The notes: a model not told the origin generated them from the sequence alone. DNA of 37,130 nt from Caldibacillus thermoamylovorans (GCF_000751775.1 NZ_CCRF01000099.1:1-37130), one strand, 5' to 3'. Positions 1-8,747 are shown, numbered from the stretch's first letter. Numbers and translations are program-made.

Positions 1-124
1 GTTCATAATACATTTACTCCATTACAAACTATTATCCCATATTCCCATTAAAATCCCAAGAGAAATATTTGTAATATAATATTAATAAAGTTGTAAAAAA
101 CACATGTGTCATCATCACTCTATT

Positions 125-162
125 AAAAAAACCCCAAGAATGACATTGTGACAGCATTCTTG
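125..162 (-). terminator. Rho-independent terminator of the gtrA-like gene
   Basis: Read on the minus strand, an 8-bp perfect stem (CAAGAATG with CATTCTTG, 12-nt loop) is followed by a run of seven T. It lies just past the stop of the GtrA-family gene at 198. The first 124 bases of the window show no supported gene. Confidence 0.8.
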
Positions 163-197
163 AGATTATCTTTTTCATTGTCGAATGAAAAGCTTCT

Positions 198-560
198 TTA
201 GCTTCCTTCTTCTTTTGCCTTTTTAAAAATAACAAACTTACTTGCGAAATAATTAAATATAACAACCAACACATTGGCGAGAATTTTCGCCAAAAGGTTG
301 TCTATTTTTAAAAGTTCAACACATACAATCATCGGCGCCAAATCTAAAAGATACGAAAGAAATCTAAAAAACATAAATGATGCTAATTCCTTGAGGACCG
401 CTTGGATCTGCATGTCTTTACTGTTGAAAACATATAATTTATTGGTTATGAAGGCAAACAAAACTGATACGATCCAAGCAATCGTAGTAGCAAGTTTGTA
501 GTCCATTTCAAGTATGTCATCAAACAACCAAAACGTAACGATGTTTACAAGTGTTGTCAA
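198..560 (-). CDS. GtrA-family membrane protein, 5' end probably frameshifted
   Basis: Small GtrA/DPMS-like integral membrane protein, about four hydrophobic segments in 120 residues, with the family's C-terminal lysine-rich tail. GtrA proteins are thought to help translocate or use undecaprenyl-phosphate-linked sugars made by a GtrB-type transferase such as the one at 1936-2907. The open frame begins at a TTG (560) without a good ribosome site and already inside the first membrane segment. An ATG at 606-604, preceded by AGGGA, starts a frame that stops after four codons. Removing one A from the A run at 598-600 would join it to this frame and give the N-terminus MKFNKWIISYLIFGVL, which is what the family normally has. 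The gene is therefore probably broken or poorly expressed. Its terminator follows at 125-162. Confidence 0.75.
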   Translation of the reverse strand: MTTLVNIVTFWLFDDILEMDYKLATTIAWIVSVLFAFITNKLYVFNSKDMQIQAVLKELASFMFFRFLSYLLDLAPMIVCVELLKIDNLLAKILANVLVVIFNYFASKFVIFKKAKEEGS

Positions 561-862
561 AACTCCAAAGATAAGATAGCTAATTATCCACTTATTTAAA
601 CTTCATGGTTTTTCCCTGCTCAATAATGATATATATATTTTTATCTTCTAAATCTGCTTTACTCTAATTTCACAAAATACCTTTGAATATGATTTTTGAC
701 TTCTGGAGCATTTCCTAAACTTACTGGAATTTATATAATCCTACAGATAATGACACTGGCCACCACTTATTGGTTTATAATATGCCTTCATTACTTCTCA
801 TTCCAACATAATTGGCTCTAGTAACTTTTGATAATACTTAATAGTACCGTTTTCTTCATCCA
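561..862. other. Gap with possible decayed coding sequence
   Basis: About 300 bases without an intact gene between the LCP gene and the GtrA gene. On the minus strand an ATG (863-861) overlaps the LCP stop as TAATG and opens a 21-codon frame. Protein-like fragments follow in shifting frames, for example one reading NAPEVKNHIQRYFVKLE before a TAA near 663. This could be the remains of a third gene of this operon; the identity is not recognisable. Confidence 0.3.
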
Positions 863-1867
863 TTACTTATCCGTTACTTCCTTTTCAACACTCTTTCCTT
901 TTACCATATTGTGAACCTTGGTGATTTCTTGATCTGACACTGCATAATAATATATTCCATTAATCCAGTTATCTTTACCCTGAATCATATAGCTTTCTAT
1001 ATTATTTGTTACATTTATATAATTTTTTGCCAGAAGTGCCTTCATATCCTTGAATTTCATATTTGTTTGCATGTTGTCACCAACAACGTCAATTAAATCA
1101 TTCATTTTTGCTACGGTTGTGAAGCTTATCCCTTTATCAATAATTGCCTTAATTACTTTTCGTTGACGTTCGGTACGGCCAAAATCACCTTTTGGATCTA
1201 AATGTCTCATACGGACATAACCAATAGTTTTCGCACCATCCAGTTCAATTTCCCCTTTTTTGAAGTGATAACCCTTTTTGTAAAAGCCTTCATCATACCA
1301 TTCAATTTCATTATTCACAGTAATACCACCAATTGCATCAACAAGATCAGCCAATCCCTGCATATTCATTTCCACATAGTAGTCAAGATCAATATCAAGA
1401 AAATCCTCTACTGTTTTGATGGCCATATCCGCACCACCATAAGAATATGCGGCATTTATTCTATCCTTTGTCCCCTCACCACTAATTGTTACACGTGTAT
1501 CACGCGGAATACTGACCATCCTTAGTTTTTCATTTTTTGGGTCTAGAGATACAACAATAATCGTATCTGAACGGGATCCATCAACTTCAGCACGTTCATC
1601 AACACCAAGGAGCAGCACATTCAAAATTTCTCTATTTTCAATTTTTGACCTTGTTTCAGATTGATCGATTGAATCAAGAACGATATTCATCTCATCGTTT
1701 ACAGTTGATTTTGCATGATTATATATAGAATGAGCATAGACGATTACGGCTACAACCAGTAGAAGGATTATGGTCAATGTTAACTTAACCCATCTTCTCA
1801 ATCGCCTTTTTTTACGCCTATTCTGCGACCTGTTTTTATCCCTCATATATTTTGACAATATAATCAT
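863..1867 (-). CDS. LytR-CpsA-Psr (LCP) family polymer ligase
   Basis: LCP proteins transfer undecaprenyl-pyrophosphate-linked wall teichoic acids or capsular polysaccharides to peptidoglycan on the outer face of the membrane. The protein has a basic N-terminus (many K/R in residues 9-28), one membrane helix (about 29-46) and an extracellular LCP domain from about 80 to 245. Family residues are visible: GVDERAE (D90), SRSDT (R99, D101), SIPRDTRV (R122, D123), and RMRH with the following GRTERQR (R219, R221, R231). At 334 residues the length is normal for TagT/U/V-type proteins. The start is uncertain: ATG 1867 has no spaced ribosome site, while a TTG at 1858 lies 8 nt after AAGGA. It is the likely last step for the polymer made by this cluster, but which polymer cannot be told. 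Confidence 0.93.
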   Translation of the reverse strand: MIILSKYMRDKNRSQNRRKKRRLRRWVKLTLTIILLLVVAVIVYAHSIYNHAKSTVNDEMNIVLDSIDQSETRSKIENREILNVLLLGVDERAEVDGSRSDTIIVVSLDPKNEKLRMVSIPRDTRVTISGEGTKDRINAAYSYGGADMAIKTVEDFLDIDLDYYVEMNMQGLADLVDAIGGITVNNEIEWYDEGFYKKGYHFKKGEIELDGAKTIGYVRMRHLDPKGDFGRTERQRKVIKAIIDKGISFTTVAKMNDLIDVVGDNMQTNMKFKDMKALLAKNYINVTNNIESYMIQGKDNWINGIYYYAVSDQEITKVHNMVKGKSVEKEVTDK

Positions 1868-1935
1868 CCTTATTTTTATTGATTTCCTATTTTTTAAACT
1901 TTACGTAGGTATTAATAAATTTCTTGGTTAAAAAT

Positions 1936-2907
1936 CTATTTCTTTGCCATCTCCATTTGTCTAATGTCTTTCACCTCAACATTGATTGTGTCTTTTACAA
2001 CATAGATTGGTCGATTCTTACTTTCTTCATAAATTCTTCCGATATACTGTCCAACAATACCTAATCCTAAAAGTTGAATGCCACTGAAAAAAGTAATTGC
2101 CACCATAATTGAAGCCCACCCCGGTTCAACTTGTTGACCAAACAATCTAACAATGAAAGCGTAAAGGAGTACAATAATTGAAATTAAAACCGATATAAAT
2201 CCCATCGACATCACTAGACGTAATGGTTTTGTAGAGAAGGCAATTATTCCATCCGTTGCAAATTTAACCATCTTTCTCAAAGGATATTTTGATTCGCCTG
2301 CAAACCGCTCATCTCTTTCATATTCAACGTATGTCTGGCGGAACCCAACCCAAGAAATCATTCCTCTGACAAAGCGATTTCTCTCAGACATCTGCCTAAA
2401 CACATCTGCAACTTTTTTATCAATTAATCTAAAGTCGCCCGTATCCTTTGGTATATAAATATCAGACATATAATCCAAAAATTTATAAAAGTATTTCGCT
2501 GTAGCAAGTTTAAACCAAGTTTCTCCCTTTCTTTTTTTACGCTTTGCATAAACAACATCAAAGCCTTCTAACCACTTATTTACTAATTCCGGGATTACTT
2601 CAGGCGGGTCTTGTAAATCAGCATCAATGATAATAATAGCATCTCCTTTTGCGTAATCAACACCAGCGGTCACAGCTACTTGATGTCCGAAGTTGCGTGC
2701 AAAGTCAATAATTTTTACCTGTTTATCTCTATCTGCTATTTCTGTCAATATCTCCAATGTCCTATCCGTACTACCGTCGTTTACAAAGATCAATTCATAG
2801 TTATATTTTTGTTGATTCATTACCGCCTTTAACCTGTTATAGCACTCCCTAGCTACCTCCTCTTCAAAATACATTGGAACGACAATCGATAATAATAATT
2901 CTTTCAT
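1936..2907 (-). CDS. GtrB/DPM1-like family 2 glycosyltransferase with two C-terminal membrane helices
   Basis: This family transfers a sugar from a nucleotide donor to undecaprenyl phosphate, giving Und-P-sugar for glycosylation outside the membrane. A GT-A domain occupies residues 1 to about 225, with VPMYFEEE near the N-terminus, NDGSTDRT (donor binding) and the metal-binding DADLQDPPE. The motif ADGIIAFSTKPLRL leads into two hydrophobic helices (about 228-250 and 265-290), as in GtrB, YkcC and CsbB. A strong AAGGAGG sits 7 nt before ATG 2907. It is adjacent to a GtrA gene upstream (3121-3504) and another downstream (198-560), the classical partner. CsbB-type systems also need a GT-C glycosyltransferase, which is not present intact here. 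Confidence 0.93.
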   Translation of the reverse strand: MKELLLSIVVPMYFEEEVARECYNRLKAVMNQQKYNYELIFVNDGSTDRTLEILTEIADRDKQVKIIDFARNFGHQVAVTAGVDYAKGDAIIIIDADLQDPPEVIPELVNKWLEGFDVVYAKRKKRKGETWFKLATAKYFYKFLDYMSDIYIPKDTGDFRLIDKKVADVFRQMSERNRFVRGMISWVGFRQTYVEYERDERFAGESKYPLRKMVKFATDGIIAFSTKPLRLVMSMGFISVLISIIVLLYAFIVRLFGQQVEPGWASIMVAITFFSGIQLLGLGIVGQYIGRIYEESKNRPIYVVKDTINVEVKDIRQMEMAKK

Positions 2908-3120
2908 TCGTCTTCCTCCTTAAAGTATACGGCACATTCCACTATTATCCAATTTTCTTTCCCTTATAATATTAAAAACAAAGTTAGAGACATAATCAAT
3001 ACTATAAAACATTGTGCTTGATCAAATAGAAAATATTTTTTAGTTAGAGGATAATAAGTTATTGATAAGGATTGTAACTGATAATTAAACGTTTTTAAAA
3101 TACTTGATTTTATTAATAGT

Positions 3121-3504
3121 TTAAGCACTTGATGATTCCTTACTTTCAAAGGCCCATTTTTTATTCAAAACAAAATTGATAATCATGCCAATGACTGTAG
3201 CAATTAATTGAGAAATAACACTATGAAAATTTAATGTGTCAACTAAAATATATAAAAATAATGTATTGAATCCAAGTGAAATAACATTAACCGCAATAAA
3301 TTTTAAAAATAATCCATTCCTTTTTGAACCTGATTTAAAAACCCAATTTTTATTCCAATAATAACTATTTAATACACCTAAAGTATAACCTGAAATATTC
3401 GAAATAATATAATTCAAACCTATTAATACCAAAATATTATATGCTACAACCGATATAAGTGTATTTAAAATTCCTACAGCACCAAATTTCAGAAATTGTT
3501 TCAT
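3121..3504 (-). CDS. GtrA-family membrane protein
   Basis: 127-residue hydrophobic protein with four predicted membrane segments and the GtrA pattern: KFGAVGILNTLIS at the N-terminus, YWNKNWVF in the middle and a final FVLNKKWAF. It probably acts with the GtrB-type transferase 213 nt downstream in handling Und-P-linked sugar. I start it at ATG 3504, because GAGGAG lies 7 nt upstream. A longer reading from 3519 would place its own ATG inside that ribosome site. It is distinct in sequence from the second GtrA at 198-560. Confidence 0.88.
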   Translation of the reverse strand: MKQFLKFGAVGILNTLISVVAYNILVLIGLNYIISNISGYTLGVLNSYYWNKNWVFKSGSKRNGLFLKFIAVNVISLGFNTLFLYILVDTLNFHSVISQLIATVIGMIINFVLNKKWAFESKESSSA

Positions 3505-3745
3505 TTTTAAACTCCTCATTTAACTTGGATGATAAACTTATTAATATCTTTTTTAATATCTTTTTTAGATATTCGGATACAAGAAAATATTTTTTTCCAT
3601 GATATGAGAATCAAACTCTATATATAGAATTTGGTTCACTAAACCGTGAAAAATACTTCGAAGGTTATCTATCCACTTTCCTTTGAAAGTTCCTCAATAA
3701 TATTTTGCCACAAAAAACTATTTCAAATAAACATTTTCCTACAAA

Positions 3746-3786
3746 TAAAAAACATACCTCAAATTTAACTTGAAGTACGTTTTTTA
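3746..3786. terminator. Bidirectional terminator after the wzx-GT-mnaA operon
   Basis: Stem TACTTCAA with TTGAGGTA (one G-U type mismatch, 7-nt loop) flanked by A-rich sequence at 3746-3752 and a T run at 3781-3786. It fits termination of the minus-strand operon ending at 3800 and could also work on the plus strand. The rest of 3505-3745 shows no gene. Confidence 0.7.
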
Positions 3787-3799
3787 CTATAAGAGTAGT

Positions 3800-4951
3800 T
3801 TACATAAAAGGTCTAGGAGCTTTGTCTATTTTGTTAAAATGATATAAAATTACATCTACAATACGGGATGATGCTCTCCCGTCTCCATAAGGGTTAGAAG
3901 CCATAGACATTCTATCGTATTCTGACTTGTTCGTTAATAATTCTTTACCCAGATTATATATGTTTTGTTCATCAGTTCCCGCCAATTTTAATGTTCCTGC
4001 TTCTATTCCTTCAGGTCTTTCTGTTGTATCTCTTAAGACGAGAACTGGTATCCCCAAAGAAGGAGCTTCTTCTTGAATACCGCCAGAATCCGTTAAGATT
4101 ATGTATGCTCTAGACAAGAAGTTATGAAAATCGATAACCTCTAATGGATTAATTAGATGGATTCTTTCGTCGTTTCCTAATATTTCATCCGCAACTTCCC
4201 GGACGGAAGGATTTAAATGAACCGGATAAACTACTTGAAGATTATCAAATTCATCCACTAATCGTTTTATCGCACGAAACATATGTCGCATTGGCTCTCC
4301 TAAATTTTCTCTTCTGTGAGCCGTCAATAAAATCATTCTATCCTGTCCTATTTTATCTAATACAGGATGCTGATAATTTTTTGTAACTGTTGTTTTTAAT
4401 GCATCTATAGCCGTATTCCCTGTTACAAATATCGATTCTGGTTTTTTATTTTCTTGAAGAAGATTTCTTTTTGCTTTTAACGTAGGAGCAAAATGCAAAT
4501 CGGCAATAACCCCCGTCAATTGTCTGTTCATTTCTTCAGGAAATGGTGAGTACTTATTCCACGTTCTAAGACCTGCTTCTACATGTCCAACTGTAATTTG
4601 ATTATAGTACGCCGCAAGGCTGGCTACAAAAGTTGTAGATGTATCTCCATGAACAAGGACTAAGTCCGGTTTTTCTTGCTTCATGATTTGATCCAGTCCG
4701 TCTAATGCACGTATTATAACATCCTTTAATGTTTGACGCTCTTTCATTATGTTTAAGTCAAAATCCGGTACAATATTAAATACATCTAACACCTGATCAA
4801 GCATTTCTCTATGTTGTGCAGTCACTGTTACAATAGATTCAATATTAGAATATTCCTTCTTCAATTCAAGTACCAATGGTGCCATTTTTATTGCTTCGGG
4901 TCTGGTTCCAAATATAGTCATGACTTTTATCTTGCTGCGAGTTGTTGACAA
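3800..4951 (-). CDS. mnaA: UDP-N-acetylglucosamine 2-epimerase, non-hydrolysing
   Basis: Cytosolic enzyme interconverting UDP-GlcNAc and UDP-ManNAc, the ManNAc donor for teichoic acid linkage units and for capsules. The whole MnaA/WecB fold is present (about 383 residues): GTRPEA near residue 16, VHGDTST (D103), HVEAGLRT (E125), FPEEMNRQ, LTAHRREN (H212) and the UDP-binding TDSGGIQEE (289-295). The start is chosen at TTG 4951, 8 nt after GGGAG. GTG 4960 is possible but abuts the ribosome site. It is the third gene of an operon after a glycosyltransferase (27 nt gap from this start) and the flippase. No TagA-type ManNAc transferase is visible, so UDP-ManNAc may be used by a glycosyltransferase here or elsewhere in the genome. 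Confidence 0.95.
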   Translation of the reverse strand: MSTTRSKIKVMTIFGTRPEAIKMAPLVLELKKEYSNIESIVTVTAQHREMLDQVLDVFNIVPDFDLNIMKERQTLKDVIIRALDGLDQIMKQEKPDLVLVHGDTSTTFVASLAAYYNQITVGHVEAGLRTWNKYSPFPEEMNRQLTGVIADLHFAPTLKAKRNLLQENKKPESIFVTGNTAIDALKTTVTKNYQHPVLDKIGQDRMILLTAHRRENLGEPMRHMFRAIKRLVDEFDNLQVVYPVHLNPSVREVADEILGNDERIHLINPLEVIDFHNFLSRAYIILTDSGGIQEEAPSLGIPVLVLRDTTERPEGIEAGTLKLAGTDEQNIYNLGKELLTNKSEYDRMSMASNPYGDGRASSRIVDVILYHFNKIDKAPRPFM

Positions 4952-4978
4952 AAAATTCACTCCCTAAATTTTTGTACT

Positions 4979-6067
4979 CTATTCCTTTTCAGTTTGTATA
5001 TTATCTAATGTATTAAAAATTACCTTCATCCTTTTATCCCAATTATTTTCTAACAGAAAATTTTCCCTATCTTCATTACTATAACTTATTGTATTATCCT
5101 TCTGTAACTTCCTAACAATTTCAATATATTCCTCTTTATCATTGTAAAAATGTACAAAATGGCGAAATCTGTCGATTTCAGGATAAAATACCGTAATTAT
5201 ATTTTTATTGAAGTTAATATACTCGTTCAATTTAACTGGATCCACGGATAAGATTAGATTGTTAATTTTAAATGGCATGATTAAACAGTCACAGTCCTTT
5301 ATTGTCTCATATAATTCGCTGTGCTTTATTGAACCATGGAACAATATTTTTTCATGATTGGGTACCTTACTATCAATTGGACCGTAAAAATGATATTCAA
5401 TATTGTCTAGTTGGTTTAAACTATACAATATTAAGTCAAAATCAATCCAACTAGATATAGTCCCTATATAGGCAATTTTAAAAGACTCCTTGTTATTCCT
5501 TTTTTCATCTCTATATGTTGTAATTAATTCCCCATTATAACCATTTCTTACAATAACTGTTTTAGAATGATCACAACCTCTCTTAATTATTTCCCCGCAT
5601 AAATGTTCGCTTGATACAAAAACAATCTCGGCCTTTTTAAATAGCAACCTCTCATTTCTTTCCAGCGATTTTTTCATTTCTTGTGAATTCTCAAAACCCA
5701 GAATATCATCCATGCAGTCATAAACAATTTTATATTTTGACAGATATTTTCTAGGTATATAATCAATCATAAGTGGGTGAGTTATCCATATTATTTCTGG
5801 TCTTTGCAAATTTATTATCAAATAAAATAAACATCTTTGTATTATAAGATTCAGTAAATAGAATAATTTAATTTTTTTAAATGGCAACGTAATTATTGGG
5901 AAAGTATCTACGCTTGATTTATTATCAGTCATTACTTTTCTATTTCTTGAGACCATATAGAAAATTTTAACATCATATTTCTTATCGAGTTTTTCTGCTA
6001 TAAAATGGGGCCTTTGCTTAATCCATCCCCAATCAACATGCATTAAGTACAAAATTTTTTTATTCAT
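4979..6067 (-). CDS. Glycosyltransferase, GT-B fold (GT1/GT4-like)
   Basis: 362-residue soluble glycosyltransferase without membrane helices. The N-terminal part starts MNKKILYLMHVDWGWIKQRP and includes IVYDCMDDI (about 115-123). The C-terminal Rossmann half begins near FKIAYIGTIS, then YHFYGPID, and ends with the acidic donor-site region (LSVDPVKLNEYI). This resembles TuaH-like and capsule transferases; the sugar and acceptor cannot be assigned. The ATG at 6067 overlaps the flippase stop as TAATG, implying translational coupling. It lies between the flippase and the UDP-GlcNAc epimerase, so ManNAc or GlcNAc is a reasonable but unproven donor. Confidence 0.85.
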   Translation of the reverse strand: MNKKILYLMHVDWGWIKQRPHFIAEKLDKKYDVKIFYMVSRNRKVMTDNKSSVDTFPIITLPFKKIKLFYLLNLIIQRCLFYLIINLQRPEIIWITHPLMIDYIPRKYLSKYKIVYDCMDDILGFENSQEMKKSLERNERLLFKKAEIVFVSSEHLCGEIIKRGCDHSKTVIVRNGYNGELITTYRDEKRNNKESFKIAYIGTISSWIDFDLILYSLNQLDNIEYHFYGPIDSKVPNHEKILFHGSIKHSELYETIKDCDCLIMPFKINNLILSVDPVKLNEYINFNKNIITVFYPEIDRFRHFVHFYNDKEEYIEIVRKLQKDNTISYSNEDRENFLLENNWDKRMKVIFNTLDNIQTEKE

Positions 6068-7335
6068 TATGAACCCCTCTTGCTTAATAAAAGTTTATCT
6101 CTTCTAATAGAAAATAACATAAAAATTGTCAGTGACAATTCACCTATAAGCATGGCAAAAATTATGCCATACATCGAAAATGGTACAGAGAGAACTAAAT
6201 ACAGAAATATTGTGATTGATCCTGCCAGTAAAAATGAGTTAGTATATTTTTTTTCTTGTTCGGAAGCAATTAGGTATTGATAGCCAATAATATTATTTAA
6301 TACAGATATTATTAACCAAACGACTAGTATTTGCATTACTAAACTATATTCAGCTACTTTTGCACCATATAAAATCTTTAATATAAATTGTGAAAGCAAA
6401 ATAATCAGTATTCCAATCAGTACAGCAGTCAACATTATAACTTTTCCTGCTTTTTTTACAATAGTTAACCCCAAATTATAACCTTGTGCAAATTTTGCAC
6501 TTATATATGGGAAAAGTGCTTGAGTTATAGGCGTGAATAATCCAATAACTGCTCTTACTATCTTTTCAATAGAAGAATAAATTCCAACGGCAGAATTGCT
6601 GCTTGTTAAACCTAATATAAATGTACCACTGGAAGCAACTATATTTCCCAAAAACGTACTAACAAAAATATTCCAACCTTCATTAATCATTTTTAAGATA
6701 TCATTTTTATTAACTGAAGTCCATTTTATTTTGTATTTAAAATACAGAATAAAAATAGCCATAATACCGGGTAATAAATAACTAAATGAATTTATAAATA
6801 ACGCTAATACATAGTCATTTCTATCATTTACCAATATGAAAATTGAGAGTGTTACAATAAGTTTTGCAGTTATGTTTAAAAAGGTAATGTACTTCATATT
6901 TTCTATACCCTGAAAAAACCAGACCGGGAATAAAACATTTCCTATTACTAAAATAAATGTTATAAGATAAGCATTAAACTCATGATTAAATTTAGGTACA
7001 AAGGTTATCAAAACTAACAGCAATAAAAAACATATAAAAGCCAATAATATTTTAATTGTATAAACAGTAGAAACCACCTTCTGAATATATTCTTTATTAC
7101 TTCGATTAATAGAAATATCTCTTGTGGCCGTCAAATCAAACCCATAATTGGTAATAACAACAAAATAACTCATGAACGCCGTAGCAAATGAATAAACTCC
7201 AAAATTTCCAATACCCAAGGTTCTAACCAGGTATGGAATGGTTAGAAGGGGAAGGGCATATTCAAAAAATTTCAATAAGGTAAGAGAAGATATATTTTCA
7301 AATAATGTCTTATTAATCTTTAATGTGCTAAAAAT
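6067..7335 (-). CDS. Wzx-type polysaccharide repeat-unit flippase, apparent ATT start
   Basis: MOP-superfamily flippase that moves undecaprenyl-PP-linked oligosaccharide across the membrane. About 12-14 hydrophobic segments run over the length, and the N-terminal family signature LPLLTIPYLVRTLGIGNFG is present. A TTG at 7275 is the first standard start, but it would remove the first membrane-proximal segment and has no ribosome site. The frame is open further up to 7357. An AAGGAG at 7350-7345 is followed, 9 nt on, by ATT (7335-7333), giving an N-terminus (FSTLKINKTLFENISSLTLL) typical of the family and a 422-residue protein. ATT probably replaces an ancestral ATG, or is used as a rare start. 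It is the first gene of a three-gene operon, with its promoter at 7383-7411. Confidence 0.88.
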   Translation of the reverse strand: MFSTLKINKTLFENISSLTLLKFFEYALPLLTIPYLVRTLGIGNFGVYSFATAFMSYFVVITNYGFDLTATRDISINRSNKEYIQKVVSTVYTIKILLAFICFLLLLVLITFVPKFNHEFNAYLITFILVIGNVLFPVWFFQGIENMKYITFLNITAKLIVTLSIFILVNDRNDYVLALFINSFSYLLPGIMAIFILYFKYKIKWTSVNKNDILKMINEGWNIFVSTFLGNIVASSGTFILGLTSSNSAVGIYSSIEKIVRAVIGLFTPITQALFPYISAKFAQGYNLGLTIVKKAGKVIMLTAVLIGILIILLSQFILKILYGAKVAEYSLVMQILVVWLIISVLNNIIGYQYLIASEQEKKYTNSFLLAGSITIFLYLVLSVPFSMYGIIFAMLIGELSLTIFMLFSIRRDKLLLSKRGS

Positions 7336-7382
7336 AGTTTTACTCTCCTTTGTAATTCAATTTTATAGATTTCTCACGAGTA

Positions 7383-7411
7383 ATTATAATATAAATGAAT
7401 ATTTCAAGCAA
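7383..7411 (-). promoter_or_regulatory. Sigma-A-type promoter of the wzx operon
   Basis: On the minus strand TTGCTT (7411-7406) and a perfect TATAAT (7388-7383) are separated by 17 nt. The AAGGAG ribosome site of the flippase follows about 33 nt downstream. The promoter survives between the insertion-sequence island and the operon. Confidence 0.7.
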
Positions 7412-7476
7412 TAACAGTTAAAAAAGATCTATCAGTGATTTATTAAGAAGCAAATCTTTTTATCTCCATCTTCTTT

Positions 7477-8631
7477 TTATACAAGGTACTTTAACACCCT
7501 ATCTTTCAGTTCATCATGAAGAAGAAGCTGGTTCATAACCATGGCCCAGTTTTGAATCCGACCACCCTCCCATTTGGTTTCAAGTTCCTTCACACGTAGA
7601 TATAATACTTTCAAAAGGGCGTTCTCATTCGGGAATGCCCCTTTTTTGGTTACTTTTCGAAAGCTGGAGTGGATACTTTCTACGGCATTTGTAGTGTACA
7701 TAATCTTTCGTAGGGCACTTCCGTAATCATAAAGCTGTTCAACATGGCTAAAGTTCCTCGTCCATACGTCAATGTCTCCTGAATAGGCAGCCCATTGTTG
7801 TTTAAAGGATTCAAAGGCACTTATACAGGCTTTTAGACTAGGGACACTATACACTTTCTTTAACGCTTGAGTGAAAGCTTTATAATCTTTACTTGGAATG
7901 TATTTAATCGAATTGCGAATCAAATGGACGATGCAGCGTTGAACAATGACTTCGGGGAAAATTGCTCGTGCGCCTTCGTCTAAACCACTCACACCATCCA
8001 TTGATATAAAGAAAATGTCTTCGACACCTCTAGCTTTTATCTCATCAAAGATCTGCATCCATTTATGCTTACTTTCCGTTTCGTTCAGCCATAAACCAAG
8101 AATTTCTTTATTGCCCTCTATGGTATAACCTAAAATGGTGTAGACAGCATATTTTCTTGTCTCATATTGATTACGAATCGTTGTATACATACAATCCACA
8201 AAAACAAACGCATAACAGCTACTCAAAGGTCGAGCCTGCCATTCCTCAAGATCCGGAAGGACTTGGTCGGTAATATCTGAAACCATTTCATGAGATACAG
8301 AAAATCCATAAATATCCTCAATGGTTGACGAAATATCTCGCTGTGACATCCTACGCGCATACATGGAAATTACTTTATTCTCAATTGCAGAGACGTCCTT
8401 TTTTCGCTTTGGAATCAGTTCAGGACGAAAGGAACCGTCACGATCTCTTGGTACCTTGATATCCACTTCACCTAAATTTGTTTTGATGGTTTTCTTCCCA
8501 TAACCATTCCGTCTGTTTTCTGTTTCTTTTTCATCTTTATCGTTTGTTTCGTATCCTAAATGATGGTTTAATTCACCCTTTAACATTGTTTCAAACATCG
8601 GTCCAAATATATCTTTAAGTGCATTCTGCAT
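7477..8631 (-). CDS. IS256-family (Mutator-type) transposase, N-terminus cut by a stop codon
   Basis: DDE transposase of the IS256/MULE group. From ATG 8631 the protein has 384 residues with the family blocks NRRNGYGKK, VPRDRDGSF and MSQRDI; catalytic residues appear to be D146 (FVDCMY), D212 (SMDGVSGLD) and E318 (TTNAVES). The reading frame continues upstream with family-like sequence (SKRDQKSAERAKQILENY) to a TTG at 8715, which sits 8 nt after GGGGAGG. The third codon, at 8709-8707, is TAG. A single AAG-to-TAG change would explain this, so the full-length product is interrupted and only a protein starting at 8631 could be made. It reads in the same direction as the downstream wzx operon. 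Confidence 0.9.
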   Translation of the reverse strand: MQNALKDIFGPMFETMLKGELNHHLGYETNDKDEKETENRRNGYGKKTIKTNLGEVDIKVPRDRDGSFRPELIPKRKKDVSAIENKVISMYARRMSQRDISSTIEDIYGFSVSHEMVSDITDQVLPDLEEWQARPLSSCYAFVFVDCMYTTIRNQYETRKYAVYTILGYTIEGNKEILGLWLNETESKHKWMQIFDEIKARGVEDIFFISMDGVSGLDEGARAIFPEVIVQRCIVHLIRNSIKYIPSKDYKAFTQALKKVYSVPSLKACISAFESFKQQWAAYSGDIDVWTRNFSHVEQLYDYGSALRKIMYTTNAVESIHSSFRKVTKKGAFPNENALLKVLYLRVKELETKWEGGRIQNWAMVMNQLLLHDELKDRVLKYLV

Positions 8632-8739
8632 GTCTTCTGCGGTCTCTGGTTGATAGTTTTCTAGAATCTGTTTCGCTCGTTCAGCTGATTTCTGATCTCT
8701 CTTTGACTAAGTCAATAGAATAACCTCCCCATCTTATAT

Positions 8740-8747
8740 GTTTATTC
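8740..8747. repeat. Target site duplication, left copy
   Basis: GTTTATTC directly abuts the left inverted repeat of the ISL3-family element and matches 10088-10095 exactly. Confidence 0.9.

Noticed and set aside
32-274. 80-codon minus-strand frame at the left edge
   Set aside because: It runs across the terminator hairpin at 125-162 and the end of the GtrA gene; the sequence looks like a shadow frame.
2964-3149. 61-codon minus-strand frame between the GtrB and GtrA genes
   Set aside because: It overlaps the end of the GtrA gene, has no ribosome site, no family resemblance, and is made of AT-rich codons.
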